DNA of 64,000 nt from NCBI GenBank assembly GCA_039029195.1, contig JBCCGR010000001.1, positions 1 to 64,000 on the forward strand, given 5' to 3'. Numbering within the stretch: position 1 is the stretch's first letter; each line of letters begins with the position of its first letter. This document shows, one piece after another, positions 51,519 to 60,631 of the stretch. Under the pieces are notes generated by a model. It saw only the letters and a program-made list of their open reading frames with translations. It ran no database searches and was not told where the DNA came from. Source of the stretch: JBCCGR01 sp039029195. GTDB lineage: Bacteria; Pseudomonadota; Alphaproteobacteria; Rhizobiales; Rhizobiaceae. The translations under genes and the position numbers were made by a program.

Positions 51519-52520
51519 ATGAGCAGCCGGGTCACAATGCGGGACGTCGCACGCGAGGTTGGCGTGTCGTCCATGACCGTTTCGCGGGCGTTGCGTGAGG
51601 ACAAAACGGTCAGCACCAAGACCCGCACCCGGGTGCGCGAAGTGGCGGATCGTCTCGGCTATGTTTATGACACGACGGCGCAGGCCTTTCGCACCCAAAA
51701 GAGCGGCTTCGTCGCCATAACCCTGCCATCCATCAACAACGCCAATTTCGCCGAAACATTCAGAGCGCTCAGCAATGCGCTTGAAGGTGGCGGTCTGCAG
51801 ATTTTACTCGGCGCCACAAATTACCGGATTGAACGTGAAGAGATTCTGGTCCGACAGCTCTTGACGCGCAATCCTGAGGCGTTGGTCATGACGGGTGGGC
51901 ATCACAGCCAGACAACCCGCGATCTGGTCCAGGCGCGCGGTATCCCCGTCGTTGAAATGTGGGATCTGCCCACCAGTCCGTTGGGCCATGTTGTCGGATT
52001 TTCCAACGCCGGTGCAATGAAGAGCATCATCGCCCATCTGGCGGAGTCTGGCCGCCGGAAACTGGCATTTGTCGGCGCTTCGGAAGGTGGCGATCTGCGC
52101 GGTGCGGAGAGGCGCGCGGGTGCCGTTGCGGCAGCCGAAAAATTGCAGCTTCCGCCAATGGACTTTCTGGACGCGGGAACAGCACCGGTGTCGATGCGGC
52201 ACGGCGCCAAACTCGCGGCGAAGATGGGGCATGCGTTGCTCGACTATGACGGTTTGGTCTGCGTGTCGGATCCAGTTGCTTTCGGAATTCTCAGCGAGTG
52301 CAATCGCCTTGGCATCAAAGTGCCGGATCAGCTCGCGATTTCCGGTTTCGGCCATTTTGAAGTGGCAGCGATCTCGCAGCCAAGAATCACGACCGTCGAT
52401 GTCAGCGCGCATGAAATTGGCGAAACCGCCGCTCAAATGCTTGGCGCGATCTTCAGCGGTGAAACCACACCGTACGTCGTAGAGGTGGAGACCTCGATTT
52501 TGCGAGGCGGCACCACTTAA
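51519..52520 (+). CDS. LacI family regulator, gluconate repressor-like
   Basis: A 333-residue LacI-type protein. The DNA-binding head VTMRDVAREVGVSSMTVSRA and hinge (VREVADRLGYVYD) are followed by a periplasmic-binding-protein-like core. It resembles GntR of the gluconate regulon. It ends the idnO-gntK operon it would control, and its 3' end overlaps that of the convergent second LacI gene by 4 bp. Gluconate or a phosphorylated product is the likely effector. Confidence 0.92.
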   Translation: MSSRVTMRDVAREVGVSSMTVSRALREDKTVSTKTRTRVREVADRLGYVYDTTAQAFRTQKSGFVAITLPSINNANFAETFRALSNALEGGGLQILLGATNYRIEREEILVRQLLTRNPEALVMTGGHHSQTTRDLVQARGIPVVEMWDLPTSPLGHVVGFSNAGAMKSIIAHLAESGRRKLAFVGASEGGDLRGAERRAGAVAAAEKLQLPPMDFLDAGTAPVSMRHGAKLAAKMGHALLDYDGLVCVSDPVAFGILSECNRLGIKVPDQLAISGFGHFEVAAISQPRITTVDVSAHEIGETAAQMLGAIFSGETTPYVVEVETSILRGGTT

Positions 52521-53554
52521 GTGTCGGTCGACACGGAAACCGTCGATCCGGGGATCAGGCGAAAACCGATGTCGCGGAAAACCTCAACCGGCTCGTCTGA
52601 CAGTCGCGCCAGCATCATTTCCGCCGCGGCCTGACCCAGCTTCAAGTGCGGCACGTGCATGGACGTCAGACGTTTGGTCATGACTGAAGCGATTGGCAAA
52701 TCGCCCCAACCGGCGATCCCGATATCATCGGGAACGCTCATTCCACGGCTTTCGCAATATTGAAGGCCACCAAAAGCCATGGCATCGTTCTGGTAAAAGA
52801 TGCACTCGATCCCGGTGTTTGATCCGAGCAATTGTTCGGTGCCATAGAATCCGGGATAATAGGTTGCTGTGTCGTGGAGGCAGAGTTGCCGCTCCACTGT
52901 TCCACCACCTCCCTCAACCGCTTTGCAAAAGCCGTCCAGTCGGGTTGAAGCAGCATTGGCAGTGTTGTGCGACGTTCCAACATATCCGGTGCGGCTATAG
53001 CCGCAACTCATCAGATAACGGCCCATGTCGAACCCGCTGTCGAAATGATTGATGCCCACGCTCATATCGAGCGGACTGGAATTCAGATCCCAGATCTCGA
53101 CGATCGGAATGCCGGAATTGCGCAACATCGCCAGCGCTCCTTGCGAGTGATAGCGCCCGGTGAGGATTAGACCCGCAGGCTGCCATGACAGCACGGTTCG
53201 GATCCAGTCTTCTTCTTCCTGCAATGTATGCTGGGTCATGCCCAGAACAGTCTGGTGACCGAGCGCGCCGAGCTTGCGGTCGATACCCTCCAGAACCTGA
53301 GCAAAAACCTCATTGCCGAGATCAGGGATGGACACACCGACAAAGGTGGAGGATTTGTCGCCCGCAAAGACCGTTGCGAGACGGTTTGGCAAATAGCCAA
53401 GCTGTTCCACTTTCGCCATGACCCGATCGTGTGTCTCTTGCGAATATCCGCCTTCCTTGCGCAGCACACGGCTGGCGGTCATTTTCGAGACGCCTGCTTC
53501 CCTGGCCACCTCAGATAAGCTTATCTTGTTGTTTTTAATTGGTTTTTCGTTCAT
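52517..53554 (-). CDS. LacI family regulator of the sugar ABC operon
   Basis: A 345-residue LacI-type protein with head ISLSEVAREAGVSKMTASRV and hinge VMAKVEQLGYLPNRLA, then the sensor domain. It is divergent from the first ABC transporter gene, with two GTTACGGGTAAC sites in between, so it probably represses that operon and itself. It is related to the LacI protein it overlaps tail to tail, and their operators share a core. Confidence 0.92.
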   Translation of the reverse strand: MNEKPIKNNKISLSEVAREAGVSKMTASRVLRKEGGYSQETHDRVMAKVEQLGYLPNRLATVFAGDKSSTFVGVSIPDLGNEVFAQVLEGIDRKLGALGHQTVLGMTQHTLQEEEDWIRTVLSWQPAGLILTGRYHSQGALAMLRNSGIPIVEIWDLNSSPLDMSVGINHFDSGFDMGRYLMSCGYSRTGYVGTSHNTANAASTRLDGFCKAVEGGGGTVERQLCLHDTATYYPGFYGTEQLLGSNTGIECIFYQNDAMAFGGLQYCESRGMSVPDDIGIAGWGDLPIASVMTKRLTSMHVPHLKLGQAAAEMMLARLSDEPVEVFRDIGFRLIPGSTVSVSTDT

Positions 53555-53568
53555 TCCATCAGCTTTAC

Positions 53569-53637
53569 GTTACGGGTAACTTAATCCTTGACAGACGAGA
53601 AATTTGAGTCAAGGCTTAGCGCAACGTTACGGGTAAC
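53569..53637. promoter_or_regulatory. Paired LacI-type operators flanking the ABC operon promoter
   Basis: GTTACGGGTAAC occurs twice, at 53569-53580 and 53626-53637, 57 bp apart. A -35-like TTGACA (53588-53593) lies between, with a weaker -10 about 17 bp downstream, so the two sites bracket the promoter as expected for looping or double repression. Confidence 0.8.
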
Positions 53638-53666
53638 TCAATACCCCGTAGCCAGGAGGAAGCTGG

Positions 53667-55193
53667 ATGCAAAGCCTGCAGTCAGGTCTGTTTTTTGACG
53701 GTATCGACAAGCATTTTGGCGGCACTTATGCGCTCAAGGATGTGTCACTGTCGGTCGGCAGGGGAGAGATCGTTGCGTTGTTGGGTGAAAACGGCGCAGG
53801 CAAATCCACGCTGATCAAAGTGCTTGGCGGCATTCACAGACCGGACAAGGGTCGCGTGCTGATTGATGGCGAACCGTATGAACATCGACCCGCAGGCTTC
53901 GGCGAGCGGCAGAAAGTGGCTTTCATTCACCAGGATCTTGGTCTGATCGAATGGATGACTGTCGCTGAAAACATCGCGCTGGCACTCGGATTTTCGAAGA
54001 AAAACGGCATTATCAAATGGAACGATGTTGAGGCGTTTGCTGCTGAAGCCCTGAAGAAGGTCGATTGCGAATTCGAACCAACGACGCGGGTGGAAAACCT
54101 TTCTCGAACCGAAAAATCCCTGGTGGCGATTGCCCGGGCTCTGGCGGTCGACAGCGAGTTTCTGGTGCTGGACGAACCAACCGCGTCACTGCCTGCCGAC
54201 GAGGTTGGTCGTCTATTCGATGCCATTCGCCCGCTGCGTGAGCGCGGTGTCGGGATGATCTATGTCAGTCACCGTCTAGATGAGATTTTCCAGATCGCCG
54301 ATCGGGTGGCGGTGCTGCGCGACGGCGTGATGGTCGGTGTCCGCGATATTGCCCACACCACATCGGAAGAGCTGGTCCACAAAATCGTTGGCCGAAAAAC
54401 GCGGGAAACGGTAAAGACCTCCGAAGCGTCGGGCGAAGAGGTCCTGCGTCTGGACGGATTTGAAGTTGGTGAGGTCGGGCCGCTTGACTTCTCGTTAATG
54501 CAGAATGAGATCGTCGGTCTAGTTGGTCTGCGCGGCGCCGGTCACGAGTCGATTTCGAGGGCTCTGTTCGGATTGCTGCCCTTCAATGGTCGAGTATCGT
54601 TGAACGGACAGGTGCCAGACATATCGACGCCGCAGGCCGCACTGAAATCGGGCGTCGGACTGATTGCCAAGGATCGGACTGAAGAGTCGGTTGCTATGAG
54701 CCTGTCGATCCGGGAGAACACGTTCCTGAATCCGGAGAGCATAGGGCGCAAACTGCTCCAGATGCTGTCGCCCAGAATTGAAGCAGAACAGGCCGCCATC
54801 ATCGGGGCGGAATTGGGGCTGTCACCAAACGATCCCTCGCTTGCGATTGAGGCCCTGTCCGGCGGCAACCAGCAAAAAGTCGTTATGGGGCGGTGGCTTG
54901 CCACCAAACGCCGGTTGCTCATTTGTGAAGATCCCACCGCTGGTGTTGACGTTGGCGCGAAATCGGAAATCTACGCACTTTTGAACCGCGCCCTTTCCGA
55001 TGGCGTCGGAATTGTCGTGGTTTCTACGGACTTCGAAGAAATCGCCACCATCTGCCATCGGGCAATCGTATTCAGCCAAGGCAAGATCGTGGATGAGCTG
55101 AGCGGTATCCGCCTTTTCACTGAAAATCTGATCCAGTCGGCTTCGGCCGGAAATATTTCCGCTGACAAGGACAATCTCAATGCAGTCGCTTGA
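53667..55193 (+). CDS. Sugar ABC transporter ATPase, double-domain (RbsA type)
   Basis: A 508-residue ATPase with two nucleotide-binding domains. First half: Walker A LGENGAGKSTLIKVLGG (about 39-55), an unusual signature NLSRTEKSLVAIARAL, Walker B LVLDEPTASLP. Second half: degenerate Walker A VGLRGAGHESISRAL (no Lys, common in this class) and the standard signature ALSGGNQQKVVMGRWLA. AGGAGG lies 8 bp before ATG 53667. It overlaps the permease start by 14 bp. Confidence 0.93.
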   Translation: MQSLQSGLFFDGIDKHFGGTYALKDVSLSVGRGEIVALLGENGAGKSTLIKVLGGIHRPDKGRVLIDGEPYEHRPAGFGERQKVAFIHQDLGLIEWMTVAENIALALGFSKKNGIIKWNDVEAFAAEALKKVDCEFEPTTRVENLSRTEKSLVAIARALAVDSEFLVLDEPTASLPADEVGRLFDAIRPLRERGVGMIYVSHRLDEIFQIADRVAVLRDGVMVGVRDIAHTTSEELVHKIVGRKTRETVKTSEASGEEVLRLDGFEVGEVGPLDFSLMQNEIVGLVGLRGAGHESISRALFGLLPFNGRVSLNGQVPDISTPQAALKSGVGLIAKDRTEESVAMSLSIRENTFLNPESIGRKLLQMLSPRIEAEQAAIIGAELGLSPNDPSLAIEALSGGNQQKVVMGRWLATKRRLLICEDPTAGVDVGAKSEIYALLNRALSDGVGIVVVSTDFEEIATICHRAIVFSQGKIVDELSGIRLFTENLIQSASAGNISADKDNLNAVA

Positions 55194-56202
55194 ATCCAAT
55201 GCGCTGGAGCCGACAAAGGCTGAACTGCAGGGTTTGGGCTTGAGTAAGAAACTGGTGCGCTTTCTGCCGGTCTATGGACTGGTGATTTTGACCATCCTGC
55301 TGATCGGTCTCTTCTCAGTTCTGTTGCCAAACACTTTCCCAACCATGTTGAACCTGCGCTCGATCCTGAGCGACAAAGCCATCATCGCTCTTCTTAGTCT
55401 CGGCGCGATGATCCCCATGGCCGCCGGGCGGATCGATCTGACCGTTGGTTACGGCATCGTTCTTTGGCATATCCTGGCCATCAGCCTGCAAACGGTGCTG
55501 GGTATCCCCTGGCCGATCGCTGTGGTGATCGTTCTGTTGCTTGGCGCGTTCACAGGATTTCTGAACGGGCTGCTCGTCGAGGTTGCCAAGATCGACAGCT
55601 TCATTGCCACCCTGGGAACCGGGACGGTGCTCTATGCACTGGCATTGTGGCACACTGGTGGCCGCCAGATGGTTGGCGTTCTGCCTGATGGATTTTATTC
55701 GCTCAACAACACATTCGTGTTCGGCCTGCCGATCACAGCCTACTATCTGGTCGCGATCACCATCGTGATGTGGGTAATCCTCGAATACACGCCCGTGGGC
55801 CGCTACCTATACGCGATCGGTGCGAACCAGCGTGCCGCGCAGCTCAACGGCATACCGACCCGCAAATATGTCATCGGAGCCTTCATCGCGTCCGGTATGA
55901 TAACGGCGCTCGCGGGGGTTTTGCTGGCTGCAAAACTACGCATTGGCCAGGCCAGTGTCGGGTTGGAATTCTTGTTGCCGGCTCTCGTGGGTGCGTTCCT
56001 TGGATCGACAACCATCAAACCGGGACGTGTGAACGTTTGGGGCACAGTTGTGGGTGTTGCCATCCTCGCAGTCGGAATTTCAGGCATTCAGCAATTTGGT
56101 GGTTCTTTCTGGGTTGAGCCGCTGTTCAACGGCGTAACGCTGCTGATCGCCATTGGCATCGCAGGTTATGCACAACGCAAGAAAAGCGCCGAAAAGCGCT
56201 GA
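55180..56202 (+). CDS. Sugar ABC transporter permease, system 1
   Basis: A 340-residue membrane protein of the RbsC/XylH class with about nine to ten helices. The family motif around GRIDLTVGYGIVLWHILAIS and FLNGLLVEVAKIDSFIATLG, and the IGANQRAAQLNGIPTRKYV loop, are recognisable. It is coupled to the preceding ATPase and followed by the binding protein. Confidence 0.93.
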   Translation: MQSLESNALEPTKAELQGLGLSKKLVRFLPVYGLVILTILLIGLFSVLLPNTFPTMLNLRSILSDKAIIALLSLGAMIPMAAGRIDLTVGYGIVLWHILAISLQTVLGIPWPIAVVIVLLLGAFTGFLNGLLVEVAKIDSFIATLGTGTVLYALALWHTGGRQMVGVLPDGFYSLNNTFVFGLPITAYYLVAITIVMWVILEYTPVGRYLYAIGANQRAAQLNGIPTRKYVIGAFIASGMITALAGVLLAAKLRIGQASVGLEFLLPALVGAFLGSTTIKPGRVNVWGTVVGVAILAVGISGIQQFGGSFWVEPLFNGVTLLIAIGIAGYAQRKKSAEKR

Positions 56203-56230
56203 ATACAAACAGGCGTCATAGGAGGAAACC

Positions 56231-57271
56231 ATGCTTAGAAGAACTTTTGTTGCCGGTCTGATGGCCACAACCATAACAGTCGCCGTGCCAGCGGTTGCTG
56301 CGGAGTGGGATGGCCCGACAACAGGACCCAAAGCCGCAGAGGGCAAATCGATTGTCGTCGTTGCTGGAGACCTGAAAAACGGCGGTATTCTGGGCGTGAC
56401 CACGGGTGTTGAGGAAGCGGCCAAGGCCATCGGTTGGGAGGTGCGCGTCCTTGACGGTGCGGGTTCTATCCAGGGCCGGACCGCCGCGATCGGTCAAGCG
56501 CTGGCCCTAAAGGCCGACGGCATAATCATCAACGGTTTCGACGCCGTGGAGCAGCAGGCGGCGCTTGAAAATGTCGTTTCAGCAAAAATCCCAATGGTCG
56601 CCTGGCACTCAGGTCCAAAGATCGGTTGCGAAGCGCCGGGTGGAATTTTCGCAAACGTTTCCACAGACGCGATGACCGTTTCAGAAGTGGCCGCCAACTG
56701 GGCCATCAAAGATGGCGGAAAGGACATCGGTGTCGTTATCTTCACAGACTCAACCTATCAAATCGCGATTGATAAGGCAGATCGGCTCAAAGAGACTATC
56801 GAAAAAGCTGGCGGTAAGGTGCTCGAATATGTGGATACACCGATCGCTGACACCTCCAGTCGCATGGGGCCGCTGACAACCAGCCTCCTACAAAAGTACG
56901 GCGACAGCTGGACCCATGCGCTGGCCATCAACGATCTCTACTTTGATTTCATGGGTCCATCGCTCGCCGCTGCCGGGCTCGCGCCAGACAAGGGTCCTCA
57001 AGCCGGTTCCGCCGGCGATGGCTCCGAGGCTGCATTTCAGCGCATCCGGTCCAACGGGTATCAAGCGATCACCGTTGCAGAGCCGCTTAACCTTCAGGGC
57101 TGGCAACTTGTTGATGAGTTGAATCGGGCCATCCAGGGCGAAGCGTGCTCTGGCTATATCACTTCGCCTGCGCTGGTGACCAAGGAAGGTCTGGATAAGT
57201 TGGGCGAAAGCAATTCGTTTGATCCGGATATCCCATATCGAGAAGCTTATTCCAAAATCTGGGGTAAATAA
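56231..57271 (+). CDS. Sugar ABC transporter substrate-binding protein, system 1
   Basis: A 346-residue periplasmic binding protein (RbsB class). The signal peptide (residues 1-22, ending VPAVAA) precedes a two-lobe fold with VVVAGDLKNGGILGVTTGV, GQALALKADGIIINGFD and VAWHSGPKIGCEAPGG. The cysteines C131-region and ACSGYITSP may form a disulfide. AGGAGG precedes ATG 56231. The ligand is not evident, but the lactonase downstream suggests an aldonate or aldonolactone. Confidence 0.92.
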   Translation: MLRRTFVAGLMATTITVAVPAVAAEWDGPTTGPKAAEGKSIVVVAGDLKNGGILGVTTGVEEAAKAIGWEVRVLDGAGSIQGRTAAIGQALALKADGIIINGFDAVEQQAALENVVSAKIPMVAWHSGPKIGCEAPGGIFANVSTDAMTVSEVAANWAIKDGGKDIGVVIFTDSTYQIAIDKADRLKETIEKAGGKVLEYVDTPIADTSSRMGPLTTSLLQKYGDSWTHALAINDLYFDFMGPSLAAAGLAPDKGPQAGSAGDGSEAAFQRIRSNGYQAITVAEPLNLQGWQLVDELNRAIQGEACSGYITSPALVTKEGLDKLGESNSFDPDIPYREAYSKIWGK

Positions 57272-57284
57272 GCCTCTCTCCCAA

Positions 57285-57314
57285 GAGGGTTCCCGGCTTC
57301 GTTCGGGGGCTCTC
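57285..57314 (+). promoter_or_regulatory. Intercistronic stem-loop after the first binding-protein gene
   Basis: GAGGGTTCCCG pairs with CGGGGGCTCTC (with G-T pairs) around GCTTCGTT. It lies 13 bp after the stop of the binding protein. Hairpins here commonly stabilise the abundant binding-protein message in sugar ABC operons. Confidence 0.5.
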
Positions 57315-57385
57315 GAAATCTGAAATGCAACCAACCATGACTGCTCTTTGCAGTCGCGGGAAACAAACAAAGCCAGAGAATCAAG

Positions 57386-58141
57386 ATGTCGGAACCACTT
57401 GTAAAAATGCGAGGTATAACCAAGCGCTTTGGCGGGGTCACCGCTTTGTCGGATGTTGATCTTGATGCCTATGCCGGAGAGGTTCTGGCGATTGTCGGGG
57501 ACAATGGTGCCGGCAAATCGACACTCATCAAAGTCCTGACCGGCGTCTACCAGCCAACCGCCGGAGAAATGTTTCTTGATGACGAAAAAGTAGAGTTTTC
57601 CAGCCATGCCGATGCAACGGAGTGCGGCATTGATGCTGTCTATCAGACCCTGGCTTTGGCAGACCATCTCGATCCCCCTGCCAATATGTTTTTGGGTAAC
57701 GAACTGACCCGTAAGGTTTTGGGCGTCAAAATGCTCGACAACAAACGCATGAAAGCAGAGACCGAGCGTGTTTTGATGGAACGGCTCGGCGTCAAATTGA
57801 AATCACTGGAATCACCGACCGAGAGCTTGTCCGGTGGTCAGCGGCAAGCGGTCGCCATCGCCCGAGCAGTTTATCATCAAGGTCTTCGCGTTCTCGTCAT
57901 GGATGAGCCAACGGCTGCGCTTGGACCGCAAGAGACCGCGCGCACGCTGAAACTCATCAAAACGCTGAAAGAGCAGGGACTTGCGGTCATTCTGATCAGC
58001 CATTCCCTGGACGATGTTTTTGAAGTTTCCGACCGTGTTCATGTTCAGCGCCGCGGCCAATGCGTTGGAACGGTGATGACAGCCGATAGCGGCACTCAGG
58101 AAGTGCTTGGCCTTATTGTTGGCGCAGAGGAGGCAGCATAA
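57386..58141 (+). CDS. Sugar ABC transporter ATPase, single-domain, system 2
   Basis: A 251-residue ATPase with one domain only, like FrcA. Walker A VGDNGAGKSTLIKVLTG, signature SLSGGQRQAVAIARAV, Walker B VLVMDEPTAALG and switch ILISHSLDDVFE are intact. Its stop overlaps the permease start by one base (TAATG), so the pair is coupled. It begins the second transporter of the run. Confidence 0.94.
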   Translation: MSEPLVKMRGITKRFGGVTALSDVDLDAYAGEVLAIVGDNGAGKSTLIKVLTGVYQPTAGEMFLDDEKVEFSSHADATECGIDAVYQTLALADHLDPPANMFLGNELTRKVLGVKMLDNKRMKAETERVLMERLGVKLKSLESPTESLSGGQRQAVAIARAVYHQGLRVLVMDEPTAALGPQETARTLKLIKTLKEQGLAVILISHSLDDVFEVSDRVHVQRRGQCVGTVMTADSGTQEVLGLIVGAEEAA

Positions 58142-59268
58142 TGTCAATCGCCACCGCTGACACGGCTCCACGGCCACTCATCGAACGGCTGGAACCCTAC
58201 ATCGCGATCATCGGCCCGATGGTGATGATCCTGGCAATCCTGCTGTTCATGGGCGTTGCCGAACCCACACGCTATTTTCGCGTCAGCAACATCAATCTGA
58301 TCTTGCTGGATGCGGCACTCTACATGCCAATGGCCATGGCGATGACATTCGTCATCACTCAACGTGGCATTGATCTCTCCATTGGTTCGATCGCGGCGCT
58401 GTCGTCGATCATCATGGCATTCCTAATCAAACAATACGGCTTCTCGGTCTACATGGCGGTTCCAATTGCAATCATGCTCGGCGCGGTTATGGGACTGGTC
58501 AACGGTTTGATAATCACGCGTTTCAATGTGCCTGACTTGATAGGCACTCTCGCCATGGATTTGGTTTACCGAGGGTTTGCTTTGGTTTTGGCAAAGGGGC
58601 TCGTACTCGCACGCTTTCCAGATTTCCTGACAGACATCGGACGCGGTCAGATTCCCGGATTTGTTCCGATCCCGGTTTTGATCGGCGTCGCAACAATGAT
58701 TGCCGGATACTGGCTTCTCACGCGCAGTTATTTTGGACGCTACACGATTGCTATCGGCTCAAACCCCGAGGCTGCTGAACTGACAGGTATTTCTGTTAAT
58801 CGCCACAAAGTCTTCGCTTATGTTTTGTGCGGGGCTGCTGCGGCGTTGGCTGGTGTGATGTTGACCGGCAAGCTGAATGCGATTCAGGCAACGTCTGCGC
58901 CCTACTTCAATCTACACGTAATTGCTGCGGTAGTGGTCGGTGGAACGTCACTGTTTGGTGGGCGGGCGTCGATGCTTGGATCATTTGCTGGTGTGCTTCT
59001 GCTGTCCATGATGATCAATGCTCTCGTGACGCTACGGATTGAGTTTTTCTGGCAGTCCGTCGCTTCCGGTGTGGTGATCGTAAGCTCGGTCGCACTCTAT
59101 GCATGGATGCAGAAAAAGGACCGCGACGGTGCCAGCGGCTGGCTTGCCGCCCTGCAAACACCTGATGGCCAAAAAATGCTGCGCTTTAGCGCGGCGATCA
59201 TTGGTGTGCTGATTGCGCTCGTCGCAATCGGCGGACTGACTGCCGTTGAACCGACACCAAGCGGTTAA
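58141..59268 (+). CDS. Sugar ABC transporter permease, system 2
   Basis: A 375-residue permease of the RbsC/FrcC class: LDAALYMPMAMAMTFVITQR, GLVNGLIITRFNVPDLIGTL and the IGSNPEAAELTGISVNRHK loop are clear. It is longer than the system 1 permease by a C-terminal helix after the short charged stretch MQKKDRDGASGW. The gene ends 84 bp before the binding protein. Confidence 0.93.
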   Translation: MSIATADTAPRPLIERLEPYIAIIGPMVMILAILLFMGVAEPTRYFRVSNINLILLDAALYMPMAMAMTFVITQRGIDLSIGSIAALSSIIMAFLIKQYGFSVYMAVPIAIMLGAVMGLVNGLIITRFNVPDLIGTLAMDLVYRGFALVLAKGLVLARFPDFLTDIGRGQIPGFVPIPVLIGVATMIAGYWLLTRSYFGRYTIAIGSNPEAAELTGISVNRHKVFAYVLCGAAAALAGVMLTGKLNAIQATSAPYFNLHVIAAVVVGGTSLFGGRASMLGSFAGVLLLSMMINALVTLRIEFFWQSVASGVVIVSSVALYAWMQKKDRDGASGWLAALQTPDGQKMLRFSAAIIGVLIALVAIGGLTAVEPTPSG

Positions 59269-59277
59269 CGGAAAACC

Positions 59278-59330
59278 AGCGGAGTTGGCAGGGCAGGGAA
59301 TGCACTCCCCACCCCGCCTGTGGCTCCGCT
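59278..59330 (+). promoter_or_regulatory. Stem-loop before the second binding-protein gene
   Basis: AGCGGAG (59278-59284) pairs with CTCCGCT (59324-59330), with GCAGG/CCTG pairs inside. It precedes the GGGAGG ribosome-binding site of the next gene and may be a processing or protection element. Confidence 0.4.
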
Positions 59331-59352
59331 CTCACGAAAGGGAGGACCCACG

Positions 59353-60498
59353 ATGAAACTACTAACAACTACAGCCTTTGTGGCAAGCATGATGTTCAAC
59401 GCCACGGCCTTGGCCGATGGCCAATCGAAATTGCCGCTCAAAGAACTGCCAGGCATAGGCGAGCGCAACTACTGGGTGCCGGGTGAGGTCAATGCTGAGG
59501 GAAAGCTTGAAGCTTTGCAGAAAGTCGTCGGTACCAAGGCGGTTCCGTTTTCCGGCACTCAAGAGAAGCCGATCAATATTGCATTGATTTATCCATCAGC
59601 AGACACGTCCGATTTCTGGGCGCGGAACTTTCTGGCTCTTACCAAACGTCTTGATGAGCTCGGGATCAAGTACAAGACAACGGAGTTCGCCTCGCGTCAG
59701 ATCGAGCATTCGCTGCAATCGACGTATGCCAACCAGGTTGCACAGGACGCTGACCTCTACGATTATGTCATCTTTGGCCCGTCTGAACTGGCAATTCAGG
59801 CAGACAATATTGATAAGCTTGCGGGCAACAAGGGCTTTTTGACCTATGTCTGGGCTTTTCACACGCCGCTGAAAGATTTGAAGAATCAACCGGATGTCTG
59901 GTTCGACTTTTCCTCCGCAGCCGGTGCATTGACAATGTGCGATTACATGCTGAAGCGTCTTGGCAAGGGCGTGACCATGGCCATGAACCGCGGCATTCCC
60001 GGCATCACCGACAATCAGCGTTCGGGTGATTTCAAGGCTTGCGTTGAAAAGAAGGGTGGCTGGAAGACCGTCTACGAGCACTATGGTGAATATCAGCGTG
60101 AAGGTGGCTTTGAAGGCACATCTTTGATCATGCAGGCTTATCCAGAAGCCAAGGTCATCCACAATGCCAACACGGCAATGGCGATGGGTTCTGTTGAAGC
60201 TCAAATTGCTCAGGGAAAGACCAAGGAAATCTTCTCCACCGGTTGGGGTGGTACCGGTCTTGAACTCGATGCAATTCGCCGTGGCGAGCTGGACGCGACG
60301 CCAATGCGCATGGGTGATGATGTTGGAGCCGCCACCGCGGAGGCAATCAAGGCAGATCTTGAAAAACGCAACGGTGATCTGCCGCTGGTTTTCCTTGGGC
60401 GCATTACAGTTGCCCATGATGAAATGAGCAAGGACGAGATCGACGCCCTCGAGAAAGAAGCGTTTCGCTTCTCTGGCGTCGGCGCTTTGAAGCGCTGA
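59353..60498 (+). CDS. Sugar ABC transporter substrate-binding protein, system 2
   Basis: A 381-residue periplasmic binding protein. Signal peptide (residues 1-22, ending ATALADG) then the two-lobe fold: INIALIYPSADTSDFWARNF and DLYDYVIFGPSELAIQADN. It is about 40 residues longer than the RbsB norm and resembles LuxP/TorT-type proteins. ATG 59353 has GGGAGG upstream; an in-frame ATG 33 bp earlier does not. Ligand unknown. Confidence 0.9.
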   Translation: MKLLTTTAFVASMMFNATALADGQSKLPLKELPGIGERNYWVPGEVNAEGKLEALQKVVGTKAVPFSGTQEKPINIALIYPSADTSDFWARNFLALTKRLDELGIKYKTTEFASRQIEHSLQSTYANQVAQDADLYDYVIFGPSELAIQADNIDKLAGNKGFLTYVWAFHTPLKDLKNQPDVWFDFSSAAGALTMCDYMLKRLGKGVTMAMNRGIPGITDNQRSGDFKACVEKKGGWKTVYEHYGEYQREGGFEGTSLIMQAYPEAKVIHNANTAMAMGSVEAQIAQGKTKEIFSTGWGGTGLELDAIRRGELDATPMRMGDDVGAATAEAIKADLEKRNGDLPLVFLGRITVAHDEMSKDEIDALEKEAFRFSGVGALKR

Positions 60499-60506
60499 TT
60501 GAAATC

Positions 60507-60536
60507 GATGACGCCGCCTTCTTCAGCGGCGTCATC
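60507..60536 (+). terminator. Strong hairpin after the second ABC system
   Basis: GATGACGCCGC pairs perfectly with GCGGCGTCATC around CTTCTTCA, 9 bp after the stop of the binding protein. Only a short ACTTTG follows, so it may be a terminator with limited efficiency or a 3'-protecting hairpin before the lactonase gene. Confidence 0.65.
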
Positions 60537-60631
60537 ACTTTGTTCTCAGACTTCTCATATGTTCCAGAATCGGGCCTGTAAATACGATCCGGCCGTCATA
60601 GTTTTTGACGGACACATCAGAGGAGCGGTCT

